Both the position numbers and the translations under genes were made by a program. A stretch of 64,000 nucleotides of DNA, from the NCBI GenBank assembly GCA_002104895.1, contig MCFG01000206.1:27501-91500 (forward strand), written 5' to 3'. The DNA comes from Anaeromyces robustus (Eukaryota; Neocallimastigomycota; Neocallimastigomycetes; Neocallimastigales; Neocallimastigaceae). This document shows, piece after piece, positions 29,727 to 42,600 of the stretch; the first letter of the stretch is position 1, and each line of letters opens with the position of its first letter. The notes below the pieces were generated by a model, which saw nothing but the letters and a program-made list of their open reading frames with translations, was not told the DNA's origin and searched no databases.

Positions 29727-31002
29727 TAATAATAATAATAAAAAAAATATACAAAAATAAAATAGTATTGAAATAATTAGAAAAACCCTCTTTGAAAATA
29801 TAAAAATTTTTTTTCATAACTGAAAAAAAAGACTTCTTGTTTTAAAATAATAAATATAATTTATTATAAAAAGAAGGAAGAAAAATTAAAATAAAAAAAA
29901 AAAGAAATTTATTATTTAAAATAAATATTTCTTTTCTTTTTTTTTCTTTATTTCTTTTTTTTTTTAATTTGTAATTATTATATATAATATTTAATCTAAT
30001 TTTTTTTTTATTTGTTATTGTATAAATAATTTTTCAGTAATTATCTTAATAAAAAAGTAAATTTCTATTTCTTTTATTCTATTATATAATGATATATATT
30101 TCTTATTATTATTGTTGTCATATGTTTAAATGTATTTTTTCCTATAAATTCACTATCTATGAAATATCAATATGTTAAATGGATTTATCTAAAATGTTTA
30201 AGACTTAAAAAAAAAAAAAAAAAAATTAATATAATGTCAATTAAAAACAAAATATAAGTGATGATTATAAAAAATAAATAGATAAATATTAAGAAGAGCT
30301 GAATATTATAAATCATTTATATTTACTCAAGAACATTTTTCAATAATATAATTAATCACAGAAAATTTTTAAAATTTATTCCAAATTCTTTTTTATTCTA
30401 AATTGTCATTTAATGATTCTAAAATCTTACGATTAATAATTTGTGTTTAATTTTAAGCAGGAAAAAAAAATAAACAAAATTTAATCAATAATATACATAA
30501 TTAATAATATAAAAATGTTTTCAACTTATTAAATCAATATTTCTTAATATTATAAAATATAATTTATCATTTTTGATAATAACATAATTAAAAATATTTT
30601 TTTATAATTGAAATTTTAATTATTTATTTTTAAAAAATAATTAATAATGATTTTTTTGAAGTACTCGAAATTTTTACATATATATTTTAAAATCATTAAA
30701 TTGATATCAATTATTAACAATATTATGTCAATTATTCACCAAATTTTTATAAAATATAATAAAAATATGCATGATAATTTTATGTTTAAAAATAAAACAT
30801 AAAATTTTCATTTACTAACAATATTATAACAGTTTAAATTATTATTTAATAGTATATTTACATATAGTATAACGGAAATAAAAAAAAAATAATCTAAATA
30901 TATATAATTTAATAACTAATATTTTATTAATTATTTTATTTGTAGGTAATTAATTAATAAGATAGAAATTACATAGAATAATAAAAAAAATAATAAAAAA
31001 AA
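28579..31002. other. Divergent intergenic region between the GNAT and LARP1-like genes
   Basis: 2.4 kb between two 5' ends, so both promoters lie here. No exon seen. AAT arrays at 29669-29741, scattered TAAA units near 29490-29580, and T-rich stretches at 29930-30010. A higher-complexity patch (28780-28940) has stops in every frame. Confidence 0.55.
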
Positions 31003-34000
31003 ATGACTGACGCTGAAACAAAAACTGAAACTCAAGTTAAAGAAGCCACTGCTGAAAAGCAAGAAGTAGAAAAAGCTGTTGAAAGTAAGAAATGAAATAG
31101 AAAATTTTTTATAATTAAGCAATATATTATTGAAGTATAGAAAATAGAAAATAGTAATTAACAACTTTAATGATATTGTACAAAATTAATTAAATATAGT
31201 TCCAAAAACCAATCCATGGAAGAAAACTGAAGTTAAAGAAGCTGATAATATTAATAAATCATTATGGCCTTCTCTTGGAAAGGAATCACCAATTAAAGAA
31301 AATACTCAAAAACAACAACAAAAGAAATCTGGAGAAAAGGAAAAGGAAGGCTCTGGAAAGAAAGGCAAGAAAAATGGTAAAAAGGAATGGGTTACTCTTG
31401 ATGTTGATATTAAATACAAAGGTAGTGGAGGTAACCGTAATAGAGACAAAAAAGACAAAAAGAAGAATGGTAATAATTAATAGATATAATATTCTATAAA
31501 TATTTAATTTTATTAATTTAAATACGTTTATTAATTTAATAATTAATTATTTCTTTTTTTTTTTCTTTTAAATATTTTATTGAAAATATTTACATTAATT
31601 TTAAAACAATATTAATCAACGAAAAATGATAATACTAATGTAAATTATAAAAATTTCAATGATATCAAAATATTTTAATAAATAATTAATATATGACAAA
31701 TTAAAAAAAAAATAATGAAAATAAATAATCAATAAAATAAAATAAAATAAAATAAAATAAAATAAAATAAAATAAAATAAAATAAAATAAAATAAAATAA
31801 AATAAAATAAAATAAAATAAAATAAAATAATATAATAACAATAATAACTTAAATAAAGGCAAACATGGAAAGAAACATGAAAAAGAAGGTAAGAGAAGAG
31901 GTGGAAGAAAGAATAGAGATTCCAAAAAGAATAAGGGAAATAATGAATTAAACTATGGTTATGAATTAACCAGTATGAGTGGTTTTTCACAAATTATTCC
32001 ACAAGGTATTTTCATTACTTCTAATCCAGAAAACTTATATGTTGATTATCTTGATCTTGATTCTGTTAAAACCTACATCAAATTACAAATTAAATATTAC
32101 TTTAGTATTCAAAATTTATGTAAGGATATTTTCTTAAGAAAACAAATGAATGATGAAGGTTGGATTGATTTAGAAATTATTAAAGGTTTTAAACGTGTTG
32201 AAGGTTTATTAAAGTTAGGTCAAAATGTTGATATTAAGGAAAATGAAAAGAAAAAGGATAAAAAGAAGGATAAGAAAGAAAAAGACAAAAAGGAAGAAAG
32301 TAAGGAAACTAAAGAAGAAGCTAAGGAAGAAATTGAATATGATGATGCTTGGAACAATCAATTTATTTTATCCGCCATAAAAGATATTGATACTGTTGAA
32401 ATTAAAGAAGAAAACAACACTATTTACTTACGTAAAAAGGATGATTGGAAATTCTGGATTAATCCACTTGAAAGTATCATTACTACTATGAAGGAATTAT
32501 CTACTAATGAAGAAGAAGAAGAAGAAGAAGAAGAAAATGAAAATAAAGAAGAAGATGTTAATCAACCAGAAATTAAAATTGAAGATACTGAAGCCGAAAA
32601 AACTCGTGAAGTTGAAAATAAAGAAGATGATGAAGGTTGGACCACTTACAATGGCCGTCGTCGTCAAAAGAAGAAGTCTGATGGTTCTTCAGGTGATAAA
32701 CCAAAGAATGGTGATGGTGATGATCTTTTCCAATTTGATGATGAAGAAGAATGGGGAAGTAGTCCAAGATTCCAAGATGACCCTGAAGAAAAACCAGTAA
32801 ATGAAGAAGACAAAGAAGACAAAAAGGAAGAAAAGGCTGAAGAAGAAGATTACGAAATTGATGATGATATGTTACAAGGTTTAATGATCGTTACTCAAAG
32901 ACGTAAACAACCAGCTAATCCACCAAATTCCTTATCTCAATCAGGATCATCACTTCCACCAAGAAAACATAATACTGTTGCTTATGATCGTTATAAGAAT
33001 AATGAAAGCTTAAATGAAATGATTAACGAAGGTCTTTACTACTATGAACATAATATGAAAGAAAGTAACAGATTAAGTATGATGACCTCAAAGATTGAAG
33101 TTGTTGATGAAGAAGAATATGAAAGATTAAATGGTGAAGATAATAAGAAAGGTAAAAAGAAGCATGGAAAGAAAAATAAACGTAATAATGATAAGAATCA
33201 TGCTGAATCTCAACCAAAGAATATTAAAAAGGGTCCAAGAACAAAACGTTTCTTCCCATCTGAAACTCCAGTTAGTAGTAGTAAATTCTTAGGTACTACT
33301 CCAGGTCCAATTGGTTTCTTAATTGTTAACAATGACCAAGTTTCTCATTTCAAGAATGGTAAGAGAGGTGGTTCTAACAATATGCCATCCCCATCTACTT
33401 CTATTCCAATTAATGGTTCATTTAAATCTGGTTCTATGAGTGGAACAGGTCTTGATATTCCAAGACGTTCTTCTTACCGTTACGGAAGCTATGCCAGTAG
33501 CTATGCTAGTAGCTATGGACAAAGCTTTAAGGGTGGACACAGTTATGGTAGTAGTTATGGTACTAGTTTCAAGGAATTCCCAATGTTCCAACATCCAAGT
33601 TACGAATTATTAAAAGATAATGGTTTCATTCAACATAAATATTACAAATACCATGCTAAGGCCTTAAAGGAACGTAAGAACCAAGGTATTGGTCAATCTC
33701 AAGAAATGAACACTTTATTCCGTTTTTGGAGTCACTTCCTTCGTGAACAATTCAATAAAAGAATGTATGAAGAATTTAAGAAGTTAGCTATTGAAGATGC
33801 TGAAGGTGGTTACAGATATGGTTTAGAATGTTTATTCCGTTTCTACTCTTACGGTTTAGAAATTCACTTTAATAAAGATATCTTTGAAGATTTCCAAGAA
33901 ATGACTATTGAAGATTATTGTAAGAAGGGTGAATTATACGGTCTTGAAAAGTTCTGGGCTTACTTATACTATCGTAAAGACAAAAAGACAAGACCATTAG

Positions 34001-34116
34001 ATGATAAGATTCGTGATGAATTAAAGGAAGCCTTAAAAATATATAAGACTATTGATGACTTTAGAAAGGCTAATAAAGAAAAGAAAGAAAAAGAAGAAAA
34101 AGAAAAGGAAGAGTAA
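31003..34116 (+). CDS. LARP1: LARP1-like RNA-binding protein (La motif plus DM15 region)
   Basis: Three exons, 31003-31084, 31200-31469 and 31859-34116, give 869 residues. Exon 1 starts [14 protein letters not shown]; exon 2 opens with [16 protein letters not shown] and EWVTLDVD, as in LARP1 N-termini. The La-type winged helix is at about 179-235 ([37 protein letters not shown] and GFKRVEGL). Long Lys/Glu-rich and acidic disordered segments follow, with [13 protein letters not shown]. At about 695-845 a DM15-type tandem helical repeat appears ([20 protein letters not shown], then [20 protein letters not shown] and [18 protein letters not shown]). DM15 binds the cap and first base of TOP mRNAs in animal LARP1; a role in translation control or mRNA stability is likely here. 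The stop TAA overlaps a donor-like GAGTAAGTTT, so a further 3' exon cannot be excluded. Confidence 0.9.
31732..31830. repeat. (AAAAT)n array in intron 2 of the LARP1-like gene
   Basis: About 20 tandem pentamers within intron 31470-31858. The minus-strand frames over this tract are artefacts. Confidence 0.95.
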
Positions 34117-35857
34117 GTTTTTTTTTTTTTTTTTTTTTAATTAAGATAGATTAAATATAAAGAAATATTTTTTTTTATTTAGTATAAATAATATATTATA
34201 TAAAAATTAACAAAAATGTATTTTTATTTTTAAATAACATTTAATTTATTAAATAGAAAAGAACAAAAGTAAATAATTTGTCAAAATAATTTTAATTAAC
34301 AAAGAAAATATGTTATCACTAAGAACATTTTACATCATTAAATAATCTTTTTTTTTTTTTTTTATATATTATTGAAAGAATTATAATCATTCAAAATATT
34401 ATAATATAATAATTAAAAAATTTAATACAATTATAAATAATCATGATTAAAAAAAAAAAAGAATATAAGTCCAAATTTTTTTAATATCTATATATTTGTT
34501 TAGAAATTCAAAACAGCATGATATATATTTCAATAAAAAAAAATTTTTTTTTTAAAAAAAAATAAATATCGTACTGAGATCCAGCATTTACCATGGAAAA
34601 TCATATATGAAACAATTAAAATTCTCAAATAATATTTAATAAATATATTAATTTTATATAATTTTATATAATATTTTTTTTTATTAAATATTATGATATT
34701 CAAAAATAAAAAATATATATTTTATCTTATAGACATATAAAAGAAGAAAAAAATATATTATTATTAAACAATTAGAATTCAAAAAAAAAAAAAGAAAAAA
34801 AAAAATTATTTGAAAATTAATTCCAAAATAATTAACAAAGAGAAAATTAAAAAAAAAAGTTAAAACAAGAAGAACAAAATTAAAATATATAAATGTTAAA
34901 AAAGGAAAAGAAATAAAAGAAACTAACAACAAAATAAAATAAAACAATAAAAAAAAAGAGAGAAAAATGAACAAAAGCATACAAAAAAAAAAAAAAAAAG
35001 ATAAAAACAAACAAACAAACAATCACATAAATAAGAATCAATGAATTTCAAAAAAATTCGTCAAAAAAAAAAAAAAAAAAAATAGAAAAAAAAATTATAA
35101 AAAAAAATATCATAAAAAAAAAGAAAATTTATAAGTATCAATAACATTTTTTTATTTTTTATACATATTTTTTTTTTCATAAATATTATAAGTAATTTCA
35201 AAGAGTTAGTAAAAAAAAAAAAAAAAAAAAAAAAGGTAAACTGAAAAAAAAAAAAAAAAAAAAAAAAAGAATTGTATATTATAAAAAAAAGAAAGAAATG
35301 TTAAATTTATTTTTACAATTTTTTTTATAATATATAAATCTTTTTCTTTTTCTTTTTTTCTTTTTTCTTTTCTTTTACCTTTTTGTTTTCATTTTATATA
35401 ATTTTTAAATATTTTATAACATTTTTATTTTAAAACATATCAATTTATCATTTTTTTTTTAATTTTTTAATTTTTTTTTTATTTTTAATTTTTTTAATCT
35501 TTTTTTCTTTTTTCTTTTTCTTTTTCTTTTTTTTTTTCTTTTTTTTTTTTTTTATTATATTATTATTATTATAAATATTAAAAATATGAATTTAATTTTA
35601 TAAATATAGAATTTTTTAAATATAAAACGAAAGAACAAAACTATTTAATAACTTTAATACATATGATTATGCTTTTTTTTTTTTTTTTCCTTTTTTTTTT
35701 TTTATTATACATTTTTATTTATATTTAAGTCATCTATATTTTTTTTTTTTTTTTTTTTAAATTTCATTTTATTATACGAAATAATTAAAAAAAAAAAAAA
35801 AAAATTGAATAGTGAATGCAATAACGAAATGAAATTTTAATTTTTATTATATATATA

Positions 35858-35915
<58 letters not shown>

Positions 35916-36224
35916 ATTAATTTTTTTTTATTATTTTGTTTTTACATAAATAGATATATTTCTTATTTTATATAATTTTATATATATAATTTTTTAATAA
36001 TAATAATAATAATAATAAAAATAAAAAAAAAAAAAATATTTTGATTAAGTGACTTAAAATTACGTGTTGTGAAAATAAAAAAAAAAAAATATATATATAT
36101 ATTCATTAATTCATTATATGTTTATCATAAATGAAAAAAAAAAACTACTTTAATTTGAATATTCTTTGTAAAGTTAATTTGTTTATTTAATAACATAGAA
36201 AGTTTTAATATGTAATTTTTAAAG
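34117..36224. other. Homopolymer-dominated intergenic region
   Basis: No gene seen. The plus strand is strongly A-rich at about 34680-35280 (with A20-A25 runs near 35213-35235 and 35246-35268), then strongly T-rich at 35330-35760 (many T12-T20 runs), then an A49 run at 35866-35914. The A-rich and T-rich halves are roughly complementary in composition, so they could fold back on each other. Confidence 0.6.
35866..35914 (+). repeat. A49 homopolymer
   Basis: 49 uninterrupted A preceded by a TA run. It is the longest homopolymer in the window and a likely site of assembly or length error. Confidence 0.9.
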
Positions 36225-36294
36225 TTTTATATGGAATAGAATCAATCTGACATTTCTATTCCATATAAAAAGGAATAGAAATGTCAGATTGATT
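36225..36294. repeat. Two overlapping perfect inverted repeats (alternative hairpins)
   Basis: A 23-bp perfect inverted repeat has arms 36240-36262 and 36272-36294 with a 9-nt spacer. A second perfect inverted repeat of 15 bp has arms 36225-36239 and 36256-36270 with a 16-nt loop. They share the block CTATTCC (36256-36262), which can pair either with GGAATAG upstream (36233-36239) or with GGAATAG downstream (36272-36278), so the two hairpins exclude each other. Base composition is far less A/T-biased than the surroundings. The element lies about 0.8 kb upstream of the Gag relic. Confidence 0.85.
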
Positions 36295-37079
36295 TTAGTG
36301 ATTCTGATACAATCATTATTATTATTTTAAATAATATTTAAAAAAATGTTATTATGGCTTATTTCTGTAAATTTTGTGTTATTATAATTTATAAAGTAAT
36401 CATTGGTTTAAAGAATTTCTTAGAAATCTAAAAATTTTAAAGATCTTTAATAATTAAAATCGCCCATTTTATCTATATTTCATTATACAGAAAATATTAT
36501 AAAAATCAAAAGATTAAAATATTATAAAAATCAAAAGATAAAAATAATTAATATATAGATAATTAATTAATAGGTATACTAGATAGTTATATATAATTAG
36601 AAATCTAAAATCTAGATTATAATTCTTTTATTTATAAATTATTAAAAATTATATAATAATTTTTATTATTAGATTTTTATCAATATTATTTTATTCATAT
36701 ATTTTATTTAATTTTATACATGTATAAATATATATTAATATTAGATTGTAATAATTAGTAACTAATAGTTTTAGAAAAAGTATAAATAGGAATTGAATTT
36801 ACAAATTTTTATAATTCTTGTAAGATTATTAACTTATTAACATAATAACTTATTAAAATTAAGTTTTATTAAAAATATTTTTTTATTAATAATTAATTAA
36901 TAAAAATTAAAGTATGTAATTAGATTATTATTTTATTAAGTATTTAATTATTTGTTTAAATTGTGTAATGAAAAATACTTATAATTGTTTAATTAGTTAT
37001 TTTGTTATTAATTAAATATCTTGACCTAACCACATCAACCTAACAATAATCTTATCTGCTGGTCTCTGGTTACCTTAAG
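36295..37079 (+). other. AT-rich region upstream of the Gag relic, possible old LTR and primer-binding site
   Basis: GTATAAATAGGAATT (about 36780) followed by TTCTTGTAAGATTATTAAC and TTATTAACAT resembles a block downstream of the Gag relic (38387-38450: GTATAAATAAGAATT, then TTTAAGATTATCAAC and ATATTAACAT). Such a pair around Gag suggests diverged long terminal repeats with a TATA-like box. TGGTCTCTGGTTACC at 37060-37074, ending a few bases before the Gag ATG, begins with the TGG expected of a tRNA primer-binding site. LTR borders and target-site duplications could not be defined. Confidence 0.35.
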
Positions 37080-37973
37080 ATGTTTGAAAATTCTTTTAGA
37101 GCTACCACTCCTGCTCCTGAAGTTCCTACGGCTGAAGAAGAAGAACCATTAAGATCAGATGGTACCAGAACTGCTGCTGAAATTATTGATGGCGTAAAAG
37201 CAAACTTTTGTTTCTAATAATGATTTTAGTCAGTACTATGAACAATTAGAAACTAAATTAAATAATATTTACACTGCCATTGAAGATATTAATCAAAAAT
37301 TAAATGCCAAAAATACAGCGTCACATGGTTATAAAAGATTTGATAATCCAAGACCGCTACTCGATAATCAAGATTCAAAAGATAGTTTTATCAGTAGTAA
37401 TTTTGATTTAGATAGAGATGTAATTATGCAGAATAAATTTTTTGCTCCTTTAAATCAAGTCCCTGAACCAGGATTTTTCTCAGGAAAAACTTCAGAAACT
37501 GAATTGTTTTGCCAACTTTGTGAAGATACTTTTAGAACTATACCAAATAAATATCTACCAGAAGAAATAAAAATTAATTTTGTTAAATCTCGTTTAAGAG
37601 ATTTAGCAAGAAATTGGTATTTAATCAAGTATAGAGGTAATATTAAACCTGGATCTATGTTTGAATTATTAACTGGTTTAAAAGCTACTTTTTCCAATGT
37701 TGCTAACTCTAAATTAGCAAAAATTAAAAAATAAATGACTATATAGATGAATTTAGGAATTATACTTATAATGGTTTACATCCAACATATCAAGAAGAAG
37801 TTCAAAAAGCAGAAGTATTTCCAACCATTTTAGAAGGTATTATTACTACTTGTATCATATTTGAAAATTCTATTAATATAAAAAATTCTGATGTTAATTA
37901 TAATTTATTTTTGAAAAGAATTTTATTAATATTTAATAATAAATATTCTTATAATGATTTCTATATTAAATAA
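37080..37973 (+). pseudogene. Ty3/gypsy-like retrotransposon Gag relic, two frameshifts
   Basis: Three consecutive frames form one Gag-like protein. 37080-37217: ATG start, MFENSFRATTPAPEVPTAEE, then a stop. 37201-37734, shifted by one base: begins QTFVSNNDFSQYYEQ and carries the capsid core, with EPGFFSGKTSETELFCQL, FVKSRLRDLARNWYLIKYRG and SMFELLTGLKATFSNVANSK. 37734-37973, after a slip at an A6 run: NDYIDEFRNYTYNGLHPTYQ and EEVQKAEVFPTILEGIITTC. The pattern F-x-G, FV-S-L-A-W, then F, then Y-I-DEF is that of retrotransposon Gag capsid domains. No protease, reverse transcriptase or integrase follows, so the element is truncated and dead. The frame relation does not look like a programmed slip because two shifts occur inside Gag. 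Confidence 0.8.
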
Positions 37974-39604
37974 TTTTTTTTATATATTTTTCTATTATAT
38001 TTAGTTAAATATAGAAATAAAATATTCTGTATATTATTTAAATAAAATAAAATAAATAAAATAATAAAAATTAATTATAAAATAAATGAATTATTAATAA
38101 AATGTATAATAAAGAAGTTAAATGTATTTCTGTATAAAAGTATAATATTTATTTTAATTTTATTTAAAACACTAAATATTTAATTATTACTGAGATTAAT
38201 TAATCTTTATCTTAATCATATTAATAATATCTAATAACCTAAGTATTAAAAAACAATTGTATTATATAAATTTTATTAGTTCCTATAATATTTTATATAT
38301 TATTAGTAGTTTTATAATTGAATTAAATGGATGTATTTTTATATATATTGTATATTGTATAAATAATTAATATTATTCAGATATGTATAAATAAGAATTA
38401 ATTTTTCTTATTTCTTATAATATTTTTTTAAGATTATCAACATATTAACATTATTAATATTTATTAATCTTTAATCATAATTATTCTTACTTTTAAATAA
38501 TAATCCTAACTTAATTTTTAAATAAAACTATTAATAAACAAATCATTATAAAACGAAATTAATAATATAAGAATAATATATTCTATTTCAGAAAATTACT
38601 ATCTGTTTTGTAAAGATCCAAAAACCTTTTACTATCAAGAAGAAAAACGTTTGAATATTGAAACTAAAAAATAATAGAAAAATATAATAATAATGAAGAA
38701 TAATAATTATTACCAATTGTGATATTTATATATTATTTTGAAAATATAATGGAATGATAATGATGTTTTATTAAGGCATTTTCATTTATTTTTTGAAAAT
38801 AGATAAATTGAACTCAAAAGGAAAGAGAAATTTATGGACATGATTAATCTTCTTAATAAATACTATTTCTTTATTTTTATTTTTATTTTTATAATAATAA
38901 TTTTATCATTTAAAGAAAAGAATGAAATCCAAATAAGTATATATCTCTTGAAATTAATTAATTTCAGTGTTCTTATCATTTTTTTTTTACTTTATTTTAT
39001 ATATTTAGATAGAATTTTACTTTACTTTATTTTTTTTTATAACTTTTTTTTTCTAGTTACTACATATACTTCATATTTGAATATATTAATTATTCATTTA
39101 TTAATATAAATAAAACATTTAAAACTATACATCCTTTTTATTGTTTTAAAATAATTGATTTCTTTTTTTTTTTATTATTATTTTTATTATAATTTATTTT
39201 ATTTGTAAATAATATAATAATATAATAATAATTTGATAAATAATATAAAATAAAAAAAAAATGATGAGGGTATATAATGATTTAATTTATTATGATTGAA
39301 ATTATAAAAATAAAAAAAAAATAATGCGATATAATTTTTATATATTATTAAAATATATAACTAAAAAGAAAATGAAAAAAAAATATATATGAATATGCAA
39401 ATCTATATTTATAATGCAAGTAAAAATAAAAAATTATATAACAATATGAAAAAAAAAAAATTAACTATAATATATAAAAATTTGAAAAAAAAATTATAAA
39501 ATATATAAGTCTATATATCATCATGTCTATAATATATATAATATGAATATCCATATGTATTTTTTTCCTTTTTTTTAAATTATTAATATATAATATTTTT
39601 AATA
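37974..39604. other. Intergenic region downstream of the Gag relic
   Basis: Includes the second LTR-like block (about 38385-38450) and a short coding-like run at 38591-38674 (SENYYLFCKDPKTFYYQEEK then RLNIETKK and stop) preceded by TTCTATTTCAG, which resembles a splice acceptor. It may be another piece of the dead element or of an unrelated lost gene. The ATG-led frame at 38834-39109 is a run of Phe, Ile and Leu from T-rich DNA and is not supported. Confidence 0.5.
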
Positions 39605-42600
39605 TTATGATGAATGATCTATTTTTGATAGAAATGCATTTTGAACAAAACTATCATCACTATTTTCAATTTTTATTTTTTCAATAATATCATCTATTGG
39701 TATAGAACTTGATATATTTGATATTATATCTTCATCTTCCATTATATTAAAACTTTCTTTTCTACGATAACTATATTCCTTTTCATTATCTTTAGAATCT
39801 ATAATTTTACTATTTTCATTTTCATTTTCATTTTCATTTCCATTTTCTTTATTATTATTATTATTACCATTTTTATTTTCGTTATTATTATTATTATTTT
39901 CATTATTATTTTCATTATTATTTTTATTATTATTTTCATTACTATTTTCATTATTTTCATTATTATTATTACTACTATTATTATTTTCCTTTGTATTATT
40001 CTTATCTATATAATTATTATTATTAATGTTATTCTCGTTTTCATTATTATTAGATTTTGATACATTCTCATTTTCTTTATTTATTTTATTATTATTAGAA
40101 TTTGATTCATTTTCATTTTCTTTATTTATTTTATTAACAATATTTTCTATATTATCTTTAGGATAATCTTCATTTAATTGATAAGAATAATCTGCTACTT
40201 CAGATTTTTCATCGATATTTATTGAAAATCCTAAATTTAATTCTCGTGTGATATTATCGATTTTTTCCATTAATTGTTCTTCACTAGATGTTTTTGATTT
40301 ATATTCTTTTTCTTGACTATTGTTATTATTATTATAAGATATTTTATCTATTTCATTTTCTTTATTTAAATAATTATTATTATTATTTCTATTATTGTTG
40401 TTGCTATTACTGCTTTTATTGTTATTATTATCATTATTATAGTTTTTATTACTATTATTATTATTATTATTATTATTACTACTATTATCGCTATTGGTAT
40501 TATACTTGTTGTTATTATTATTATTAATGTCATTATTGTTATTATTGATATTATTATTATAATTAAATATACTATTATTTGAATTTCTTTTATCAGTAAA
40601 AGAATTATCTAGAGAATAATCATAGCTATTATTAATAATATTATTATAATTCATATCATTATTATTTTCATCACTTTTATTATCCGTATCTTTTTCATGA
40701 TCTAATTTTTCATTTAAAAATTTCTTATATTTTCCTAAAAAATAAGTCATATCTTCCTTTTTATTATTTAATCGTTTTAGAATAATTTTTATATCTTTTT
40801 CATTTTTTTCTTTTTCTTGTAAACTTAAATTAATTTTATTATTTAATTTTTGTTTTATTTTATCTAAATCCATTAAATATTGATTAATATTAAAATTCAT
40901 TTTCATTCCTGATTTATAACGTATACTATCATTATTACATTTAAGAAGTTCATCATTTAATATTTCTAAACTTTCATTTAATTTTTGAATATTTTTTTGT
41001 TTTTGTTTAATTTCTTCATACATAGCTTGACATTCTGATTCCATTTTATTTTTTTCCATATCAAATTTTTCTTGAATATCTTCCATTACACATATACTAA
41101 CTTGTTTATTTTGATTTGAAAATCGTCTTTCTGGAGGATTAAATTTATTACAAGAAAGATCATTGAAAATTCTTTTCATTTGAAGAGTTTGTTTTTTCAA
41201 TAATTCATCTCTATTATTAATATAAAGTTTTAATTCTTTTTCTTTTGTTTGAAATTTTTTTAATTGATGAGCAGAATGATCTAAAGTATCTTGTAAATTT
41301 TTAATTTCTGATTGAATTCTAATAACTCTTTCTTTATTATTATTAATAATTACCATTTTACTTGCCTTTTCCTTTTCTAATTCCTTTTTTAATATATTTA
41401 ATTGTTCATTTGCTTCTAAAATTTCATTTTGTTTTTTACATGATTCATCAATTAATTGAGTTCTTTGTTCAATTAATGTTTCCCATTCTTCTAACCATTC
41501 TTTTCTTTTTTCATTTAATTGATGATTTTCTTGTTTAATACTTTCTATTGTAGATTCTAAAGTTTTATTTTCCATAATCATTTTATCTAAATTAATATTT
41601 AAATTTTGATTTTCCTTTTTTAATTTATAAGCTATTGCATTAGCCTTTTCTTTATCATTAGTTAATTTTTCTATATTATTATTACTTTCACGTTTTTCTT
41701 CTATAATTTTTTCTAAAATAGTTTTTATTTTAAGTTTTTCATTTATTAAATTATCAATAGTAATTTTATCATTTTTTTTATCATTTATTAATTTTTCAAT
41801 GGAAGCTCGTAGTTTTAATTCATTATCTACAAATTTTTTAATAATTTGTTTATCATCTTGATTATCTTTTATTAATTTTTCTATATTACTATTTAATACT
41901 TCTCTATCTTTTACTAATTCTTCAAAATCATGACACAATTTTTGTTTATCTTCCATAGATTTATTTAAATTTTCTTTTAATGTTTTATTTTCCTTAATAA
42001 TATTTTCTGAAGAAAGAATTATATTTGTACTTTCTTCTTTTATTTTTTTTAATTCCTTTTCTAAACCATTATTAATTTGTTCCATGATTTTATATTCATT
42101 TTTAAATTTTATTAAATCATCATTTAATTCTATATTTATATTATGTAAACTTTCATTATCTAATTCGCATTTATTTAATTTTTCTTTTAAATCATGATTA
42201 ATTTTTGAAACATTTTTTTCATTAAATTTTACTCTATTTAATTCCTTTATTTTTCGTTTTTTTGTTTTTTATTTTTTATTTTGAATAAATATATTTTATA
42301 ATGTAAAATATAAAAATGATAATTGTAACATAATATATAATAAAATATATAATAAAATATATAATAATAATAATATAATATAATATATAATAAATATACA
42401 ATAATAATAATATAATATAATATTTAATTTTTAATAATAAGATATTATATAGATCAATATAACTAATACTATCAATATCTATATTTTTTTTCTCTCTCTC
42501 TCTCTCATTAATATATATATATATATTTATTTTTACTTTACCTTTGTAATATTATCATTTTCTTCTGTTAAAATTTGTAAATTTTTTTGAATTTTTTCTT

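Noticed and set aside
32507-32800. 97-residue Lys-rich frame and other frames inside the LARP1-like exon 3
   Set aside because: Out-of-frame shadows of the acidic GAA/GAT-rich part of the LARP1-like gene.
37080-37734. Programmed frameshift between two Gag frames
   Set aside because: The overlap lies within the N-terminal part of Gag and a second slip follows inside the capsid region; decay explains both better than recoding.
38834-39109. 91-residue hydrophobic protein
   Set aside because: Phe/Ile/Leu/Tyr-only composition from T-rich DNA, no conserved pattern, and no codon balance seen in real genes here.
40288-40527. Tyr-rich frame on the plus strand
   Set aside because: Complement of the Asn-rich section of the coiled-coil gene.
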